Shown here in pieces: positions 1 through 7,085 of a stretch of DNA of 8,007 nt. Source of the DNA: an uncultured Candidatus Pelagibacter sp. (GTDB taxonomy: Bacteria > Pseudomonadota > Alphaproteobacteria > Pelagibacterales > Pelagibacteraceae); contig CAJQRR010000001.1 in the NCBI GenBank assembly GCA_905612385.1, forward strand, positions 1 to 8,007, in the 5' to 3' direction. The notes beneath the pieces are model-generated. The model searched no databases. It saw only the letters and a list, made by a program, of their open reading frames with translations, and was not told the origin of the DNA. Within the stretch, counting starts at the first letter, position 1. Every line of letters starts with the position of its first letter. Position numbers and translations under genes: made by a program.

Positions 1-309
1 TATTCCTCTTAACATGTCATTAGCACCCAGTCCTAAGATCATTAAATCAATATCAGGTTGAGATAAAGACCACTCAGCTCGGTTTAATCCACCATCAGAT
101 GTGCTCCCAGATACACTTCCATCAATAACTTCAATATTATAACCACTTTCATTAAGATTTTTTTGAAGAACGGTGGCTAAATGTTTTTTCTGTGGAAGGC
201 CATAACCAGCCATTAAGCTATCACCGAATAAGATAATATTCTCTATAGCATTAACATTTATAGTCACTAGACAGAAGGCAATAATTTTAATAATAAATCT
301 TTTAATCAT
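1..309 (-). CDS. tesA: GDSL-family esterase/lysophospholipase (TesA-like), 3' end cut by window
   Basis: Reading the minus strand from the ATG at 309 gives 103 residues with no stop before the window edge; the C-terminal half, including the expected Asp-His pair, is missing. Residues 1-21 form a signal peptide (basic MIKR, hydrophobic core, cleavage likely after VNA), so the product should act in the periplasm. SGNH/GDSL blocks are clear: GDSL at 29-32 with nucleophile Ser31, followed by AGYGL; SVSG at 65-68 with the oxyanion Gly; GAND at 95-98 with the oxyanion Asn, followed by MLRG as in TesA. The family hydrolyses thioesters, lysophospholipids and aryl esters. The gene is divergent from the ybbA-ybbP ABC transporter, an arrangement also known in E. 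coli, where TesA has been linked to YbbAP function (recalled, not checked). The start overlaps the ybbA start codon, so its promoter must lie inside ybbA. Substrate cannot be told from sequence. Confidence 0.9.
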   Translation of the reverse strand, partial: MIKRFIIKIIAFCLVTINVNAIENIILFGDSLMAGYGLPQKKHLATVLQKNLNESGYNIEVIDGSVSGSTSDGGLNRAEWSLSQPDIDLMILGLGANDMLRGI

Positions 310-973
310 GGATAGTCTTCTTAAGCTAAAAAACGTTAATCTTAAATACCAAACTAGTAATGATACTATAAAGGTTTTAAAGAATATTAATTTAGAGACT
401 AAAAAAAATGAGTCTATTTCAATAGTTGGCGAAAGTGGATCTGGAAAAACAAGCTTAATCATGCTTGTGGGAGGGCTGGAGAAAGTAACCTCTGGTAAGA
501 TATTTTTTGAAGATCAAGAAATATCTAAAATGAGTGAAGATGAAGTTTCTAAAATTAGAAGGAAAAATATTGGTATTGTTTTTCAATCTTTCTATCTTAT
601 TCCAAATTACACAGCTGTTGAGAATGTTGCTCTAACTTTAGAATTAAATAATTTAAAAAACCCTAACGAACGAGCTAAAGAGTTGTTGGATCGATTTGGG
701 TTAAAAAATAGGTTTAATAATTTACCAAGTCAACTTTCAGGTGGTGAACAGCAGCGTGTAGCAATTGCAAGAGCTATAGCCATGAAGCCTAAGCTAATAT
801 TGGCAGATGAACCTACTGGAAATTTAGATAGTGAAAATTCACAAATGATTGCAGACATTTTGTTTAAATATATTAAGGAAGAAAAATCATCTTTAATTAT
901 GGTCACCCACGATCCCAAACTTGCAAATAAAGCAAAAAGAAAAATCAAAATTAAAGATGGAAAAATTGTCTAA
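308..973 (+). CDS. ybbA: ABC transporter ATP-binding protein, YbbA/LolD-like
   Basis: This 221-residue cytoplasmic ATPase is of typical length for the MacB/LolD/YbbA subfamily. All nucleotide-binding motifs are intact: Walker A GESGSGKT at 41-48, Q-loop glutamine at 93 (VFQSFYLIP), signature LSGGEQQR at 143-150, Walker B LILADEP at 163-169 with catalytic Glu168, D-loop GNLD at 171-174 and switch His201. The wording around the Q-loop (FQSF-LIP) and the signature favours YbbA, as does its position divergent from tesA and upstream of a long duplicated-FtsX permease. It would power the partner permease by a mechanotransmission-type mechanism, probably acting on lipids or other hydrophobic envelope material rather than moving a solute through a pore; that role is inferred from the family. 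No Shine-Dalgarno is seen before ATG 308. The start is supported by the MDSLLKLKNV opening, where family members normally begin. Confidence 0.93.
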   Translation: MDSLLKLKNVNLKYQTSNDTIKVLKNINLETKKNESISIVGESGSGKTSLIMLVGGLEKVTSGKIFFEDQEISKMSEDEVSKIRRKNIGIVFQSFYLIPNYTAVENVALTLELNNLKNPNERAKELLDRFGLKNRFNNLPSQLSGGEQQRVAIARAIAMKPKLILADEPTGNLDSENSQMIADILFKYIKEEKSSLIMVTHDPKLANKAKRKIKIKDGKIV

Positions 974-3494
974 GCTTTCAGAATACAAGTTAACTTTGAT
1001 ATATGCCTTAAGAGATTTAAGTAGAAATTATAAAAAAATTTCTAGTATTATTTTAACACTTTTTATAAGTTTATTTATCTTAAGTTCAATTTTCACAATT
1101 GAGGATAGTTTGAACAAAGAACTAAATAATAACTCGAGAGCACTTTTGGGTGGTGATATAGAAATTGATTACAATCGTAATGTTGTCAATTTAGATTTAA
1201 TTAACCAAGTTAAAGAATTTGCTACTGTTTCTCAAATGGTTGAGTTTAGCACCATGATCTCAACTACGGATAAGACTAAAAATAAATCAATATTTTCTAG
1301 AATTAAAACAGTAGATGAAAATTATCCATTATTTGGCAAAGTGGGTTATGAACCAAGTGGTGCATTTGAAAAGTTACAAACTACAGAAAATACAATACTT
1401 GTTAATGAAAATATTTTCAAAAACCTTAATTTAAAAATAAATGATAAAATTAAAGTTCAAGACAAACTCTTTACTGTAATTGGTATTGTAAAATCTGTAC
1501 CTGATATTGGGGGTGCTTTTGTATTTGGTGATTTTGCTTTAGCTGGAAAACAAACATTAGAACTATTAAAACTTAACAATCTAGGTAGCTTTTTAAACTA
1601 TGAATATAAAGTAAGATTTAATGAGGGAGATAATCCAAAAACTTTATCTAAAAGGATTGAACAATTATTCAAAGATGAAAAAAAAGTAAGGCTTAGATAT
1701 CATGAAAAATCTGACGGTCCTTTAAAGAGAATAATTGATAATTTCTCACAATTTTTGTCTCTTGTATCAATTAGCGCAATGTTAATTGCTGGAATTGGAA
1801 TTGCTAACACCCTACTTTCATTCATTAATCAAAACAATATGTCTATAGCAGTTAAGAAGTCCTTAGGCTTTTTCTCAAAGGACATTAAAATAGTCTACTA
1901 TCTACAATTACTCATTCTATTATTCATAATATCTACTGCTGCCTACTCTTTTAGTTTCTTTTTAGTCCCAATTGTTGATGTTTATTTATCAGCCGGTCTT
2001 GGGTTAAATATTGAAGGTAGTTTTTCTATTCTTAATTATTTCAAAGTTTTTTTAGTAGGTTTATTGGTATTAGTCATATTTTCAATACCAACCATTAATG
2101 CAATTGATCAGGTTAAGGCATCAAACTTGTTTAGAAATGTATTTCAAAACCTTCAATTTTATTATTCAAAGAAATCAATTTTTTTAAGTCTATTTTTATT
2201 ATCAGTTTTAATTTCTTTATTTACTATTGGTTCAGCTCGACCCATTTATAGCTTGGGTTATTTTGGAGCATTCTTTATTTGTCTATTGATCTTCTATTTA
2301 CTATCAAATTTGATTATTAAATTATTTAAAGGATTAAAAGAGCACCCAAATATTTCAATTAAAGTATCTGTTAAAAATATTACTCAAACTAAAAGTATTA
2401 CTCCTATAACCATTATGTCCTTAGGTTTAGGGGTCACATTATTGTTAACTTTGGCTTTTGTAGGTTCAAACTTTAAAAGAGAAATTGCAAAATCAATACC
2501 AGAACTTGCTCCTGATTATTTTTTTATTGGTATTCAAAGTGATGAAAGGCAAATATTTGAAGATTTAATTTTTGATATGGATAAAGAAGCTAACCTTGAA
2601 ATTGTGCCGATGGTCTCAACAGGTATTGTAAAAATTAATGGAGTAGATCCGAAAACTTATACCGCTTCAAGTAATGATAGTAACTGGGCGATTAGAAATG
2701 ACAGAAGGTCTTCTTGGGTTGATAAAGTTTTAAAAGATAATCCAATTACAGAGGGTAAGTGGTGGGATTTAAGCAGGCCTGATAAACTTCAAATTTCGCT
2801 TGATAGTAAAGTTGCTAAAGATCTTAATATTAAAATTGGTGATATTTTTACTTTAAATATCTATGGTCGTGAAATTGAAGGTGAGATTGTAAACTTTAGA
2901 TTGGTAGACTACAGAGATTTTACTATTAATTTTGCAATGTTGTTAAATCCTCAATTTGCAAAAAATATACCTCACGAATATTTGGCCACTGCAAAATTTA
3001 AAAGTTTAGAAAATTTTAATGAAATTACTTTGTTGGATAAAATGCCAAGTCTTTCCATTATAAAAATTACTACTTACTTGGAAAAAGTAACAGACTTATT
3101 AAACAAAGTGTTTATTGCTGTAACTGTTATATCGGCAATAACTATAGTCATTGGTTTAATTGTCATATCAAGCGCAATTATAGTTCAGGGAAAAATTAAA
3201 GAATTTCAAAACTTAATATTTAAAATTTTAGGTTTTTCCAAAGTTGAGGTTGTGCTCTCTTCAATCATTGAGTTTTTTATTATATTCACATCCATAATTC
3301 TAATAGCTCTATTTTTTGCAGTTATAGGTTCACAATTTATCATAGAAAATATTTTCCAAATTACTTGGATGTTTGATTTGGCAATATTTTTAAAGGTAAC
3401 TATTGGTATTGGACTTGCTACATTAATTTTAATTATGATTACTAATTTTAAGTATTTAAGCCCTAAAGTTTACCCACTTATAAGAAATCAATAA
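957..3494 (+). CDS. ybbP: ABC transporter permease with two FtsX domains, YbbP-like
   Basis: An 845-residue inner-membrane protein, similar in length to E. coli YbbP (about 800). Hydrophobic segments suggest ten helices, roughly at residues 30-48, 268-290, 313-340, 361-380, 407-425, 432-455, 482-503, 716-742, 765-792 and 806-830. Two large extracytoplasmic domains lie at about 50-265 (MacB periplasmic-core type) and 505-715. The 1+3, 2, 1+3 layout is two FtsX-type (PF02687) units joined by a central helix pair, as in YbbP/LolC-E relatives. ATG 957 is chosen: it overlaps the end of ybbA by 17 bases, typical of translational coupling, and gives the usual cytoplasmic lead-in MEKLSKLSEYKL. A TTG at 921 would add 12 lysine-rich residues that merely read through ybbA in another frame. 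It should pair with YbbA. Substrate is unknown. The C-terminus looks complete even though a rearrangement junction lies right at its stop codon. Confidence 0.9.
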   Translation: MEKLSKLSEYKLTLIYALRDLSRNYKKISSIILTLFISLFILSSIFTIEDSLNKELNNNSRALLGGDIEIDYNRNVVNLDLINQVKEFATVSQMVEFSTMISTTDKTKNKSIFSRIKTVDENYPLFGKVGYEPSGAFEKLQTTENTILVNENIFKNLNLKINDKIKVQDKLFTVIGIVKSVPDIGGAFVFGDFALAGKQTLELLKLNNLGSFLNYEYKVRFNEGDNPKTLSKRIEQLFKDEKKVRLRYHEKSDGPLKRIIDNFSQFLSLVSISAMLIAGIGIANTLLSFINQNNMSIAVKKSLGFFSKDIKIVYYLQLLILLFIISTAAYSFSFFLVPIVDVYLSAGLGLNIEGSFSILNYFKVFLVGLLVLVIFSIPTINAIDQVKASNLFRNVFQNLQFYYSKKSIFLSLFLLSVLISLFTIGSARPIYSLGYFGAFFICLLIFYLLSNLIIKLFKGLKEHPNISIKVSVKNITQTKSITPITIMSLGLGVTLLLTLAFVGSNFKREIAKSIPELAPDYFFIGIQSDERQIFEDLIFDMDKEANLEIVPMVSTGIVKINGVDPKTYTASSNDSNWAIRNDRRSSWVDKVLKDNPITEGKWWDLSRPDKLQISLDSKVAKDLNIKIGDIFTLNIYGREIEGEIVNFRLVDYRDFTINFAMLLNPQFAKNIPHEYLATAKFKSLENFNEITLLDKMPSLSIIKITTYLEKVTDLLNKVFIAVTVISAITIVIGLIVISSAIIVQGKIKEFQNLIFKILGFSKVEVVLSSIIEFFIIFTSIILIALFFAVIGSQFIIENIFQITWMFDLAIFLKVTIGIGLATLILIMITNFKYLSPKVYPLIRNQ

Positions 3495-3665
3495 TTTTTT
3501 GATTTGGATGAAGTTCTGATAATTTTCTACTAGCAGCAGATAAACCTGTGTAACCAGCACCTACTATTAACCAGTCACAGAATTCATCTTTTTCTAAAGT
3601 TTTTATATTAGATCTTGCATTAGGTCATTGATCCAAACACAACTATTATCATTAACTACATTCAT
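3478..3665 (-). pseudogene. N-terminal remnant of an FAD-dependent (DAO-type) oxidoreductase, frameshifted and truncated
   Basis: On the minus strand an ATG at 3665 opens MNVVNDNSCVWIND. The frame must then shift at about 3622-3627 to continue PNARSNIKTLEKDE, then FCDWLIVGAGYTGLSAA (Gly-X-Gly-X-X-Gly type FAD-binding beta-alpha-beta motif), then SRKLSELHPNQKII. The last residues, DFL, and the stop at 3478 come from DNA antisense to the end of ybbP, so homologous sequence stops near 3492. An acidic/Trp lead followed by VGAGYTGLSAA is typical of the N-terminus of DAO-superfamily oxidoreductases (PuuB/glycine oxidase-like, usually 400 residues or more). Only about 55 residues survive here and the catalytic domain is gone. 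It starts 39 bp downstream of the xsc stop on the same strand, so it was probably the next gene of an xsc operon, perhaps oxidising an amine upstream of sulfoacetaldehyde. That function is speculation. Assembly error is the main alternative. Confidence 0.75.
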
Positions 3666-3673
3666 GTAGTTAA
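3652..3673. repeat. Perfect 10-bp inverted repeat downstream of xsc
   Basis: The arm TTAACTACAT (3652-3661) is followed by two bases and its exact reverse complement ATGTAGTTAA (3664-3673). In RNA it would fold as a 9-bp stem with a 4-base loop. It lies between the xsc stop and the oxidoreductase remnant and contains the remnant's ATG, so it could attenuate or terminate xsc transcription or protect the mRNA end. No U-tract follows on either strand, so an intrinsic terminator is not well supported. Confidence 0.45.
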
Positions 3674-3684
3674 ATTATGACAGA

Positions 3685-3707
3685 TAAGATATTTTTAAAA
3701 AATCTTA
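3685..3707. repeat. AT-rich imperfect inverted repeat at the 3' end of xsc
   Basis: TAAGAT (3685-3690) pairs with ATCTTA (3702-3707). The interior TTTTT/AAAAA also pairs, with one bulged A at 3691, giving a nearly continuous hairpin. Its right arm includes the xsc stop codon. It could be a 3'-end hairpin for the xsc transcript, but the stem is almost pure A/T and such palindromes arise often by chance in DNA of this composition. Confidence 0.3.
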
Positions 3708-5489
3708 AGATACCAATGAAGGTTGCTTAATCATGTCCTCTTTATTGATCCCCGCAACTTTAACAGGAGCTTTCATTGCATCTCTTCTGAAAGGCTCACC
3801 CAGTTCTTGGTTTAGAATTACTTCAATAAATGTTGTAATTCCTTTCTTTTGATCTTCACAAGACTGTTTAATAGCAGCTGTAGTCTCTTCCATTGTACGA
3901 ACTGTAACTCCTTTTAATCCACAAGCATCAGCGACTTTTGCATAACTTAAATTAGGATCAAGCTCTGTTCCAATAAAATTATCATCATACCATAAAGTAG
4001 TATTTCTTTTTTCTGCTCCCCACTGATAATTTCTGAAAATTACCATTGAAATTGCTGGCCATTCAGGTCTCGCTACAGAACTCATTTCATTCATACTTAT
4101 TCCAAATGCACCATCACCTGCAAAACCTATTACTGGTGTATCAGGGCATCCAATTTTTGCTCCAAGAATCGATGGAAAACCATAACCACATGGACCAAAT
4201 AATCCTGGTGCTAAATATTTTCTACCTTTTTCAAATGTAGGATAAGCATTTCCAATTGCACAGTTATTACCAATATCACTTGATATAATTACATCATCAG
4301 GCATTCCTGCTTGAATACCTCTCCATGCTTCTCTAGGAGACATTCTATCTGCATCCCTTTTTCTAGCCTCAGCATTCCAAACTGTACCTTCATCATCATC
4401 CTCATGATCTAAGCTTGATAACTCCTGTAACCATGCTGATTTAGTTTGGTGAATAGTATTTTTTCTCTCTTCTCTATTAATGTCTCCTGCTGTTGGAGAG
4501 AGTTGAGCTAAAATTTGTTGAGCTACTAATTTTGCATCACCACATATACCAACTGATACTTTTTTAGTTAAACCAATTCTATCTGAGTTCATATCAACCT
4601 GAATAATACTTGCATCTTTTGGCCAATAATCCATTCCATAACCTGGTAAAGTTGAGAAAGGATTTAATCTTGTACCAAGTGCAAGAACAACATCTGCTTT
4701 GCTAATTAATTCCATTCCAGCTTTTGATCCATTGTATCCTAATGGTCCAGCAGCTAACGGGTGACTTCCTGGGAAACTATCATTATGTTGATACCCTGAA
4801 CAGACTGGTGCGTCTAGTTTTTCAGCTAATTTTTTACAATCTTCAATCGCTCCACCAATTACAACACCAGCACCAGATAATATCACTGGAAACTTGGCGC
4901 TTGATAATAAGTCTGCTGCTTTTTTAATTGCTTCAACACCACCTGCTTGTTTTTCTAATCTTACAATTGGAGGAAGATCAATATCAATAACTTGTGTCCA
5001 ATAGTCTCTTGGAACATTTATTTGTGCAGGAGCTGATCCTCTAATTGCTTTTTCAATCACTCTATTTAATACTTCTGCCATTCTAGAAGGGTCTCTAACT
5101 TCTTCTTGATAGCAAACCATATCTTTAAATAAATTCATTTGTTCTACTTCTTGAAAACCACCTTGGCCCATAGTTTTATTTGCAGCTTGGGGTGATACTA
5201 AAAGTAATGGTGTATGGTTCCAGTATGCAGTTTTAATTGGTGTAACAAGACCAGTAATTCCAGGGCCATTCTGTGCAATAACCATTGACATTTTACCAGT
5301 AGATCTTGTGTATCCATCTGCAATTAATCCACCGTTAGTTTCATGGGCGACATCCCAAAAGGTTATTCCTGCATCAGGAAAAATGTCTGAGATGGGCATA
5401 AAGGCTGAACCAATTATTCCGAATGCGTGTTCAATTCCATGCATTTGTAAAACTTTTACAAAAGCTTCTTCAGTTGTCATTTTAGTCAT
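3705..5489 (-). CDS. xsc: Sulfoacetaldehyde acetyltransferase (Xsc), thiamine-diphosphate dependent
   Basis: A 594-residue cytoplasmic enzyme of normal Xsc length. The family converts sulfoacetaldehyde plus phosphate to acetyl phosphate and sulfite, cleaving the C-S bond in taurine and isethionate breakdown. It has the three domains of ThDP enzymes: N-terminal Pyr domain (about 1-170) with the activating glutamate at Glu50 (WDVAHETNGG), a central domain (about 185-330), and a PP domain (about 385-565) with the ThDP/Mg motif GDGAFG at 458-463 through Asn487. The stretch FRNYQWGAEKRN (485-496), the preceding GNNCAIGNAYP (407-417) and LAPGLFGPCGYGFP (426-439) are hallmarks of Xsc rather than acetolactate synthase. 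ATG 5489 gives the usual MTKMTTEEAF opening and has AGAAAGG upstream; ATG at codon 4 is the alternative. It is divergent from suyAB and followed by an oxidoreductase remnant. No phosphotransacetylase is next to it, so acetyl phosphate must be handled elsewhere. Confidence 0.95.
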   Translation of the reverse strand: MTKMTTEEAFVKVLQMHGIEHAFGIIGSAFMPISDIFPDAGITFWDVAHETNGGLIADGYTRSTGKMSMVIAQNGPGITGLVTPIKTAYWNHTPLLLVSPQAANKTMGQGGFQEVEQMNLFKDMVCYQEEVRDPSRMAEVLNRVIEKAIRGSAPAQINVPRDYWTQVIDIDLPPIVRLEKQAGGVEAIKKAADLLSSAKFPVILSGAGVVIGGAIEDCKKLAEKLDAPVCSGYQHNDSFPGSHPLAAGPLGYNGSKAGMELISKADVVLALGTRLNPFSTLPGYGMDYWPKDASIIQVDMNSDRIGLTKKVSVGICGDAKLVAQQILAQLSPTAGDINREERKNTIHQTKSAWLQELSSLDHEDDDEGTVWNAEARKRDADRMSPREAWRGIQAGMPDDVIISSDIGNNCAIGNAYPTFEKGRKYLAPGLFGPCGYGFPSILGAKIGCPDTPVIGFAGDGAFGISMNEMSSVARPEWPAISMVIFRNYQWGAEKRNTTLWYDDNFIGTELDPNLSYAKVADACGLKGVTVRTMEETTAAIKQSCEDQKKGITTFIEVILNQELGEPFRRDAMKAPVKVAGINKEDMIKQPSLVS

Positions 5490-5499
5490 AATAATTGGG

Positions 5500-5506
5500 C
5501 CTTTCT
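5500..5506 (-). promoter_or_regulatory. Ribosome binding site of xsc
   Basis: The minus strand reads AGAAAGG, with 10 bases before the xsc ATG at 5489. It is one of the few recognisable Shine-Dalgarno-like sites in this window and favours the first ATG over the one at codon 4, although the spacing is rather long. Confidence 0.4.
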
Positions 5507-5516
5507 GTCAGTGTTG

Positions 5517-5545
5517 TTTATAAATTTTATTTATTAAATTGTTAA
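5517..5545 (-). promoter_or_regulatory. Candidate sigma70-type promoter of xsc
   Basis: The minus strand has TTAACA (5545-5540), a 17-base spacer, then TATAAA (5522-5517). Each box differs from the consensus by one base and the spacing is ideal. Initiation would fall near 5510, leaving a leader of about 20 bases that includes the AGAAAGG site. AT-rich DNA gives such matches by chance, so this is a candidate only. Confidence 0.45.
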
Positions 5546-5566
5546 TTTAAAGGATTAATATATAAG
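5539..5566 (+). promoter_or_regulatory. Candidate sigma70-type promoter of the suyAB-suyZ operon
   Basis: The plus strand has TTGTTA (5539-5544), a 16-base spacer and TATAAG (5561-5566), about 35 bases before the suyA ATG. Its -35 box occupies the same bases as the proposed -35 box of xsc on the other strand, so the two promoters would overlap back to back. No clear operator repeat was found in the gap. Chance matches are likely in this composition. Confidence 0.35.
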
Positions 5567-5602
5567 AATTAGAAAATTTCAAACAAACAAATCGACACAA
5601 TT

Positions 5603-5887
5603 ATGGCTACAGATATCATTATACATGACGAAAAAGACAACGTAGGAGTGGTTGTTATTGATAAAATTATCCCTAAACAAGATTGTGCTTGTTGGATTAT
5701 GGAAAATGATAAAACAATCCAGATTCAGTCAGTAGATGAAATTCAATTAGGACATAAAATTGCAATGATTGACCTTAATGAGGGTGACACTATTTTAAAA
5801 TATGGTCATGACATTGGAAAAGTAGTTAAATCAATCAAAAAAGGTGAACACGTTCATGTTCATAATGTAAAAACGAAGAAGTGGTAA
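5603..5887 (+). CDS. suyA: (R)-sulfolactate sulfo-lyase, small (alpha) subunit
   Basis: A 94-residue protein equal in length to known SuyA. It is a stand-alone SAF/UxaA N-terminal-type domain: the front half has [18 protein letters not shown], the middle LGHKIAM, and the back half [20 protein letters not shown], ending HNVKTKKW. The conserved histidines near the end (HVH-N) are typical. Together with SuyB it cleaves 3-sulfolactate to pyruvate and sulfite; in Paracoccus the enzyme was described as an 8-kDa plus 42-kDa pair related to iron-requiring altronate dehydratase. A UxaA-type sugar-acid dehydratase subunit is the alternative, but the partner gene and the xsc neighbour favour SuyA. It is the first gene of the operon, with five bases between its stop and the suyB ATG. 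No Shine-Dalgarno is visible upstream of ATG 5603, which is the only sensible start. Confidence 0.92.
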   Translation: MATDIIIHDEKDNVGVVVIDKIIPKQDCACWIMENDKTIQIQSVDEIQLGHKIAMIDLNEGDTILKYGHDIGKVVKSIKKGEHVHVHNVKTKKW

Positions 5888-5892
5888 AAAAT

Positions 5893-7059
5893 ATGGAAAT
5901 TCCAAAAAATTTTTTAGGTTATAAGAGAGAAAATGGCAGAGTTGGTACTAGAAATCACGTAATCATCTTACCTGTAGATGATATTTCAAATGCATGTGCA
6001 GAAGCTGTAGCAAACAATATTAAAGGTACAATGGCTCTTCCTCATTCTTATGGAAGACTACAATTTGGTGCTGACTTAGATTTACATTTTAGAACAATGA
6101 TTGGAACTGGGAAAAACCCTAATGTTGCTGCTGTAATTGTTATTGGAATTGAACCCAAGTGGACAAAAAGAATTGTTGATGAGATAGCTAAAACTGGAAA
6201 ACCAGTTGAAGGTTTTCACATTGAGAGAACTGGTGATATTGGAACTATCATGAAAGCTTCTAAAAAAGCTCAAGAATTTGCAATGTGGGCCTCTGAAAAA
6301 CAAAGAGAAGAGTGTCCTTTAAGCGATTTATGGATTTCAGTTAAATGTGGTGAATCTGATACAACATCAGGTCTTGCTGCTAACCCTACAGTTGGAAACT
6401 TAATGGATAAATTAGAGCCATTAGGAGTTCACTTATGTTTTGGTGAAACATCTGAGTTAACTGGTGCTGAAAAAGTTTGTGCAACACGTGGCGCAACACC
6501 TGAGGCTTCAGAAAAATTCATGAAAACTTGGAGTGATTATAACGATTTTATTTTAAAAGAAGCAACGGATGATCTTTCTGATAGTCAACCGACAGCTGGT
6601 AATATTGCTGGTGGATTAACCACTATTGAAGAAAAAGCATTTGGAAACTTCCAAAAAATTGGAAACTGTAAATTTATTGATGTTTTAGAGCCAGCTGAAG
6701 AACCTACTAAAGGAAAAGGTTTATACTTTATGGATACTTCATCTGCAGCAGCTGAGTGTATTACACTTCAAGCAGCAGCTGGATTTAATATTCACTTATT
6801 CCCAACAGGCCAAGGTAATATTGTAGGTAACCCTATTGAGCCAGTTGTAAAATTAACTGCTAACCCACTAACTGTAAAAGGTATGGGTGAACATATTGAT
6901 TGTGATGTATCAAAAATACTATCACGTGAGATGACTATGTCTGAAGCAGGTGATGAATTAATTAAATCTATGATTAGGGTAGCAAATGGTAGATTAACAT
7001 GTGCAGAAAGTTTAGGACATAAAGAGTTTGTTATGACTAAACTCTATAGAAGCGCTTAG
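5893..7059 (+). CDS. suyB: (R)-sulfolactate sulfo-lyase, large (beta) subunit
   Basis: A 388-residue cytoplasmic enzyme subunit (about 42 kDa) of the UxaA/altronate-dehydratase large-domain family, at the normal length for SuyB. Conserved blocks in order: [16 protein letters not shown] at 8-23, [11 protein letters not shown] at 25-35, [12 protein letters not shown] at 48-59, [10 protein letters not shown] at 151-160, GETSELTG at 184-191, [14 protein letters not shown] at 236-249, PTGQGN at 304-309 and ANGRLT at 364-369. The cysteines and histidines in these blocks are candidate iron ligands, by analogy with the dehydratases. With SuyA it releases sulfite from 3-sulfolactate and yields pyruvate, serving cysteate or dihydroxypropanesulfonate catabolism. 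ATG 5893 fits the family's start. A GTG at 5881 would add four residues and overlap suyA by seven bases. GAAGAAG within the end of suyA may serve as its ribosome site. Confidence 0.94.
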   Translation: MEIPKNFLGYKRENGRVGTRNHVIILPVDDISNACAEAVANNIKGTMALPHSYGRLQFGADLDLHFRTMIGTGKNPNVAAVIVIGIEPKWTKRIVDEIAKTGKPVEGFHIERTGDIGTIMKASKKAQEFAMWASEKQREECPLSDLWISVKCGESDTTSGLAANPTVGNLMDKLEPLGVHLCFGETSELTGAEKVCATRGATPEASEKFMKTWSDYNDFILKEATDDLSDSQPTAGNIAGGLTTIEEKAFGNFQKIGNCKFIDVLEPAEEPTKGKGLYFMDTSSAAAECITLQAAAGFNIHLFPTGQGNIVGNPIEPVVKLTANPLTVKGMGEHIDCDVSKILSREMTMSEAGDELIKSMIRVANGRLTCAESLGHKEFVMTKLYRSA

Positions 7060-7085
7060 TCTTTAAAGTTCCTTACTCTGTAAAT

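Noticed and set aside
730..948. 72-codon open frame on the minus strand inside ybbA
   Set aside because: It is antisense to the conserved signature and Walker B region of the ATPase and has no recognisable domain of its own.
921..956. Upstream TTG start for ybbP adding 12 residues
   Set aside because: The extra residues only read the end of ybbA in another frame and are lysine-rich. ATG 957 gives the normal short overlap and the expected N-terminus.
3652..3707. Intrinsic transcription terminator(s) for ybbP or xsc
   Set aside because: The stems are almost entirely A/T and no run of T follows on either strand, so they are listed only as inverted repeats.
3705..5489. Acetolactate synthase or another ThDP decarboxylase instead of Xsc
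   Set aside because: The overall fold is shared, but the FRNYQWGAEKRN and GNNCAIGNAYP blocks and the suyAB neighbours are specific to Xsc.
4046..5523. Plus-strand open frames of 64-71 codons (4046-4240, 4724-4927, 5308-5523) over xsc
   Set aside because: All lie antisense to a full-length, well-conserved Xsc. Their translations are low-complexity or unrecognisable, and the absence of stops reflects codon bias of xsc.
5603..7059. Altronate or galactarate dehydratase (UxaA/GarD) split in two
   Set aside because: Small and large subunit lengths, block sequences, the following suyZ-like gene and the adjacent xsc all match sulfolactate sulfo-lyase. No uronate pathway gene is nearby.
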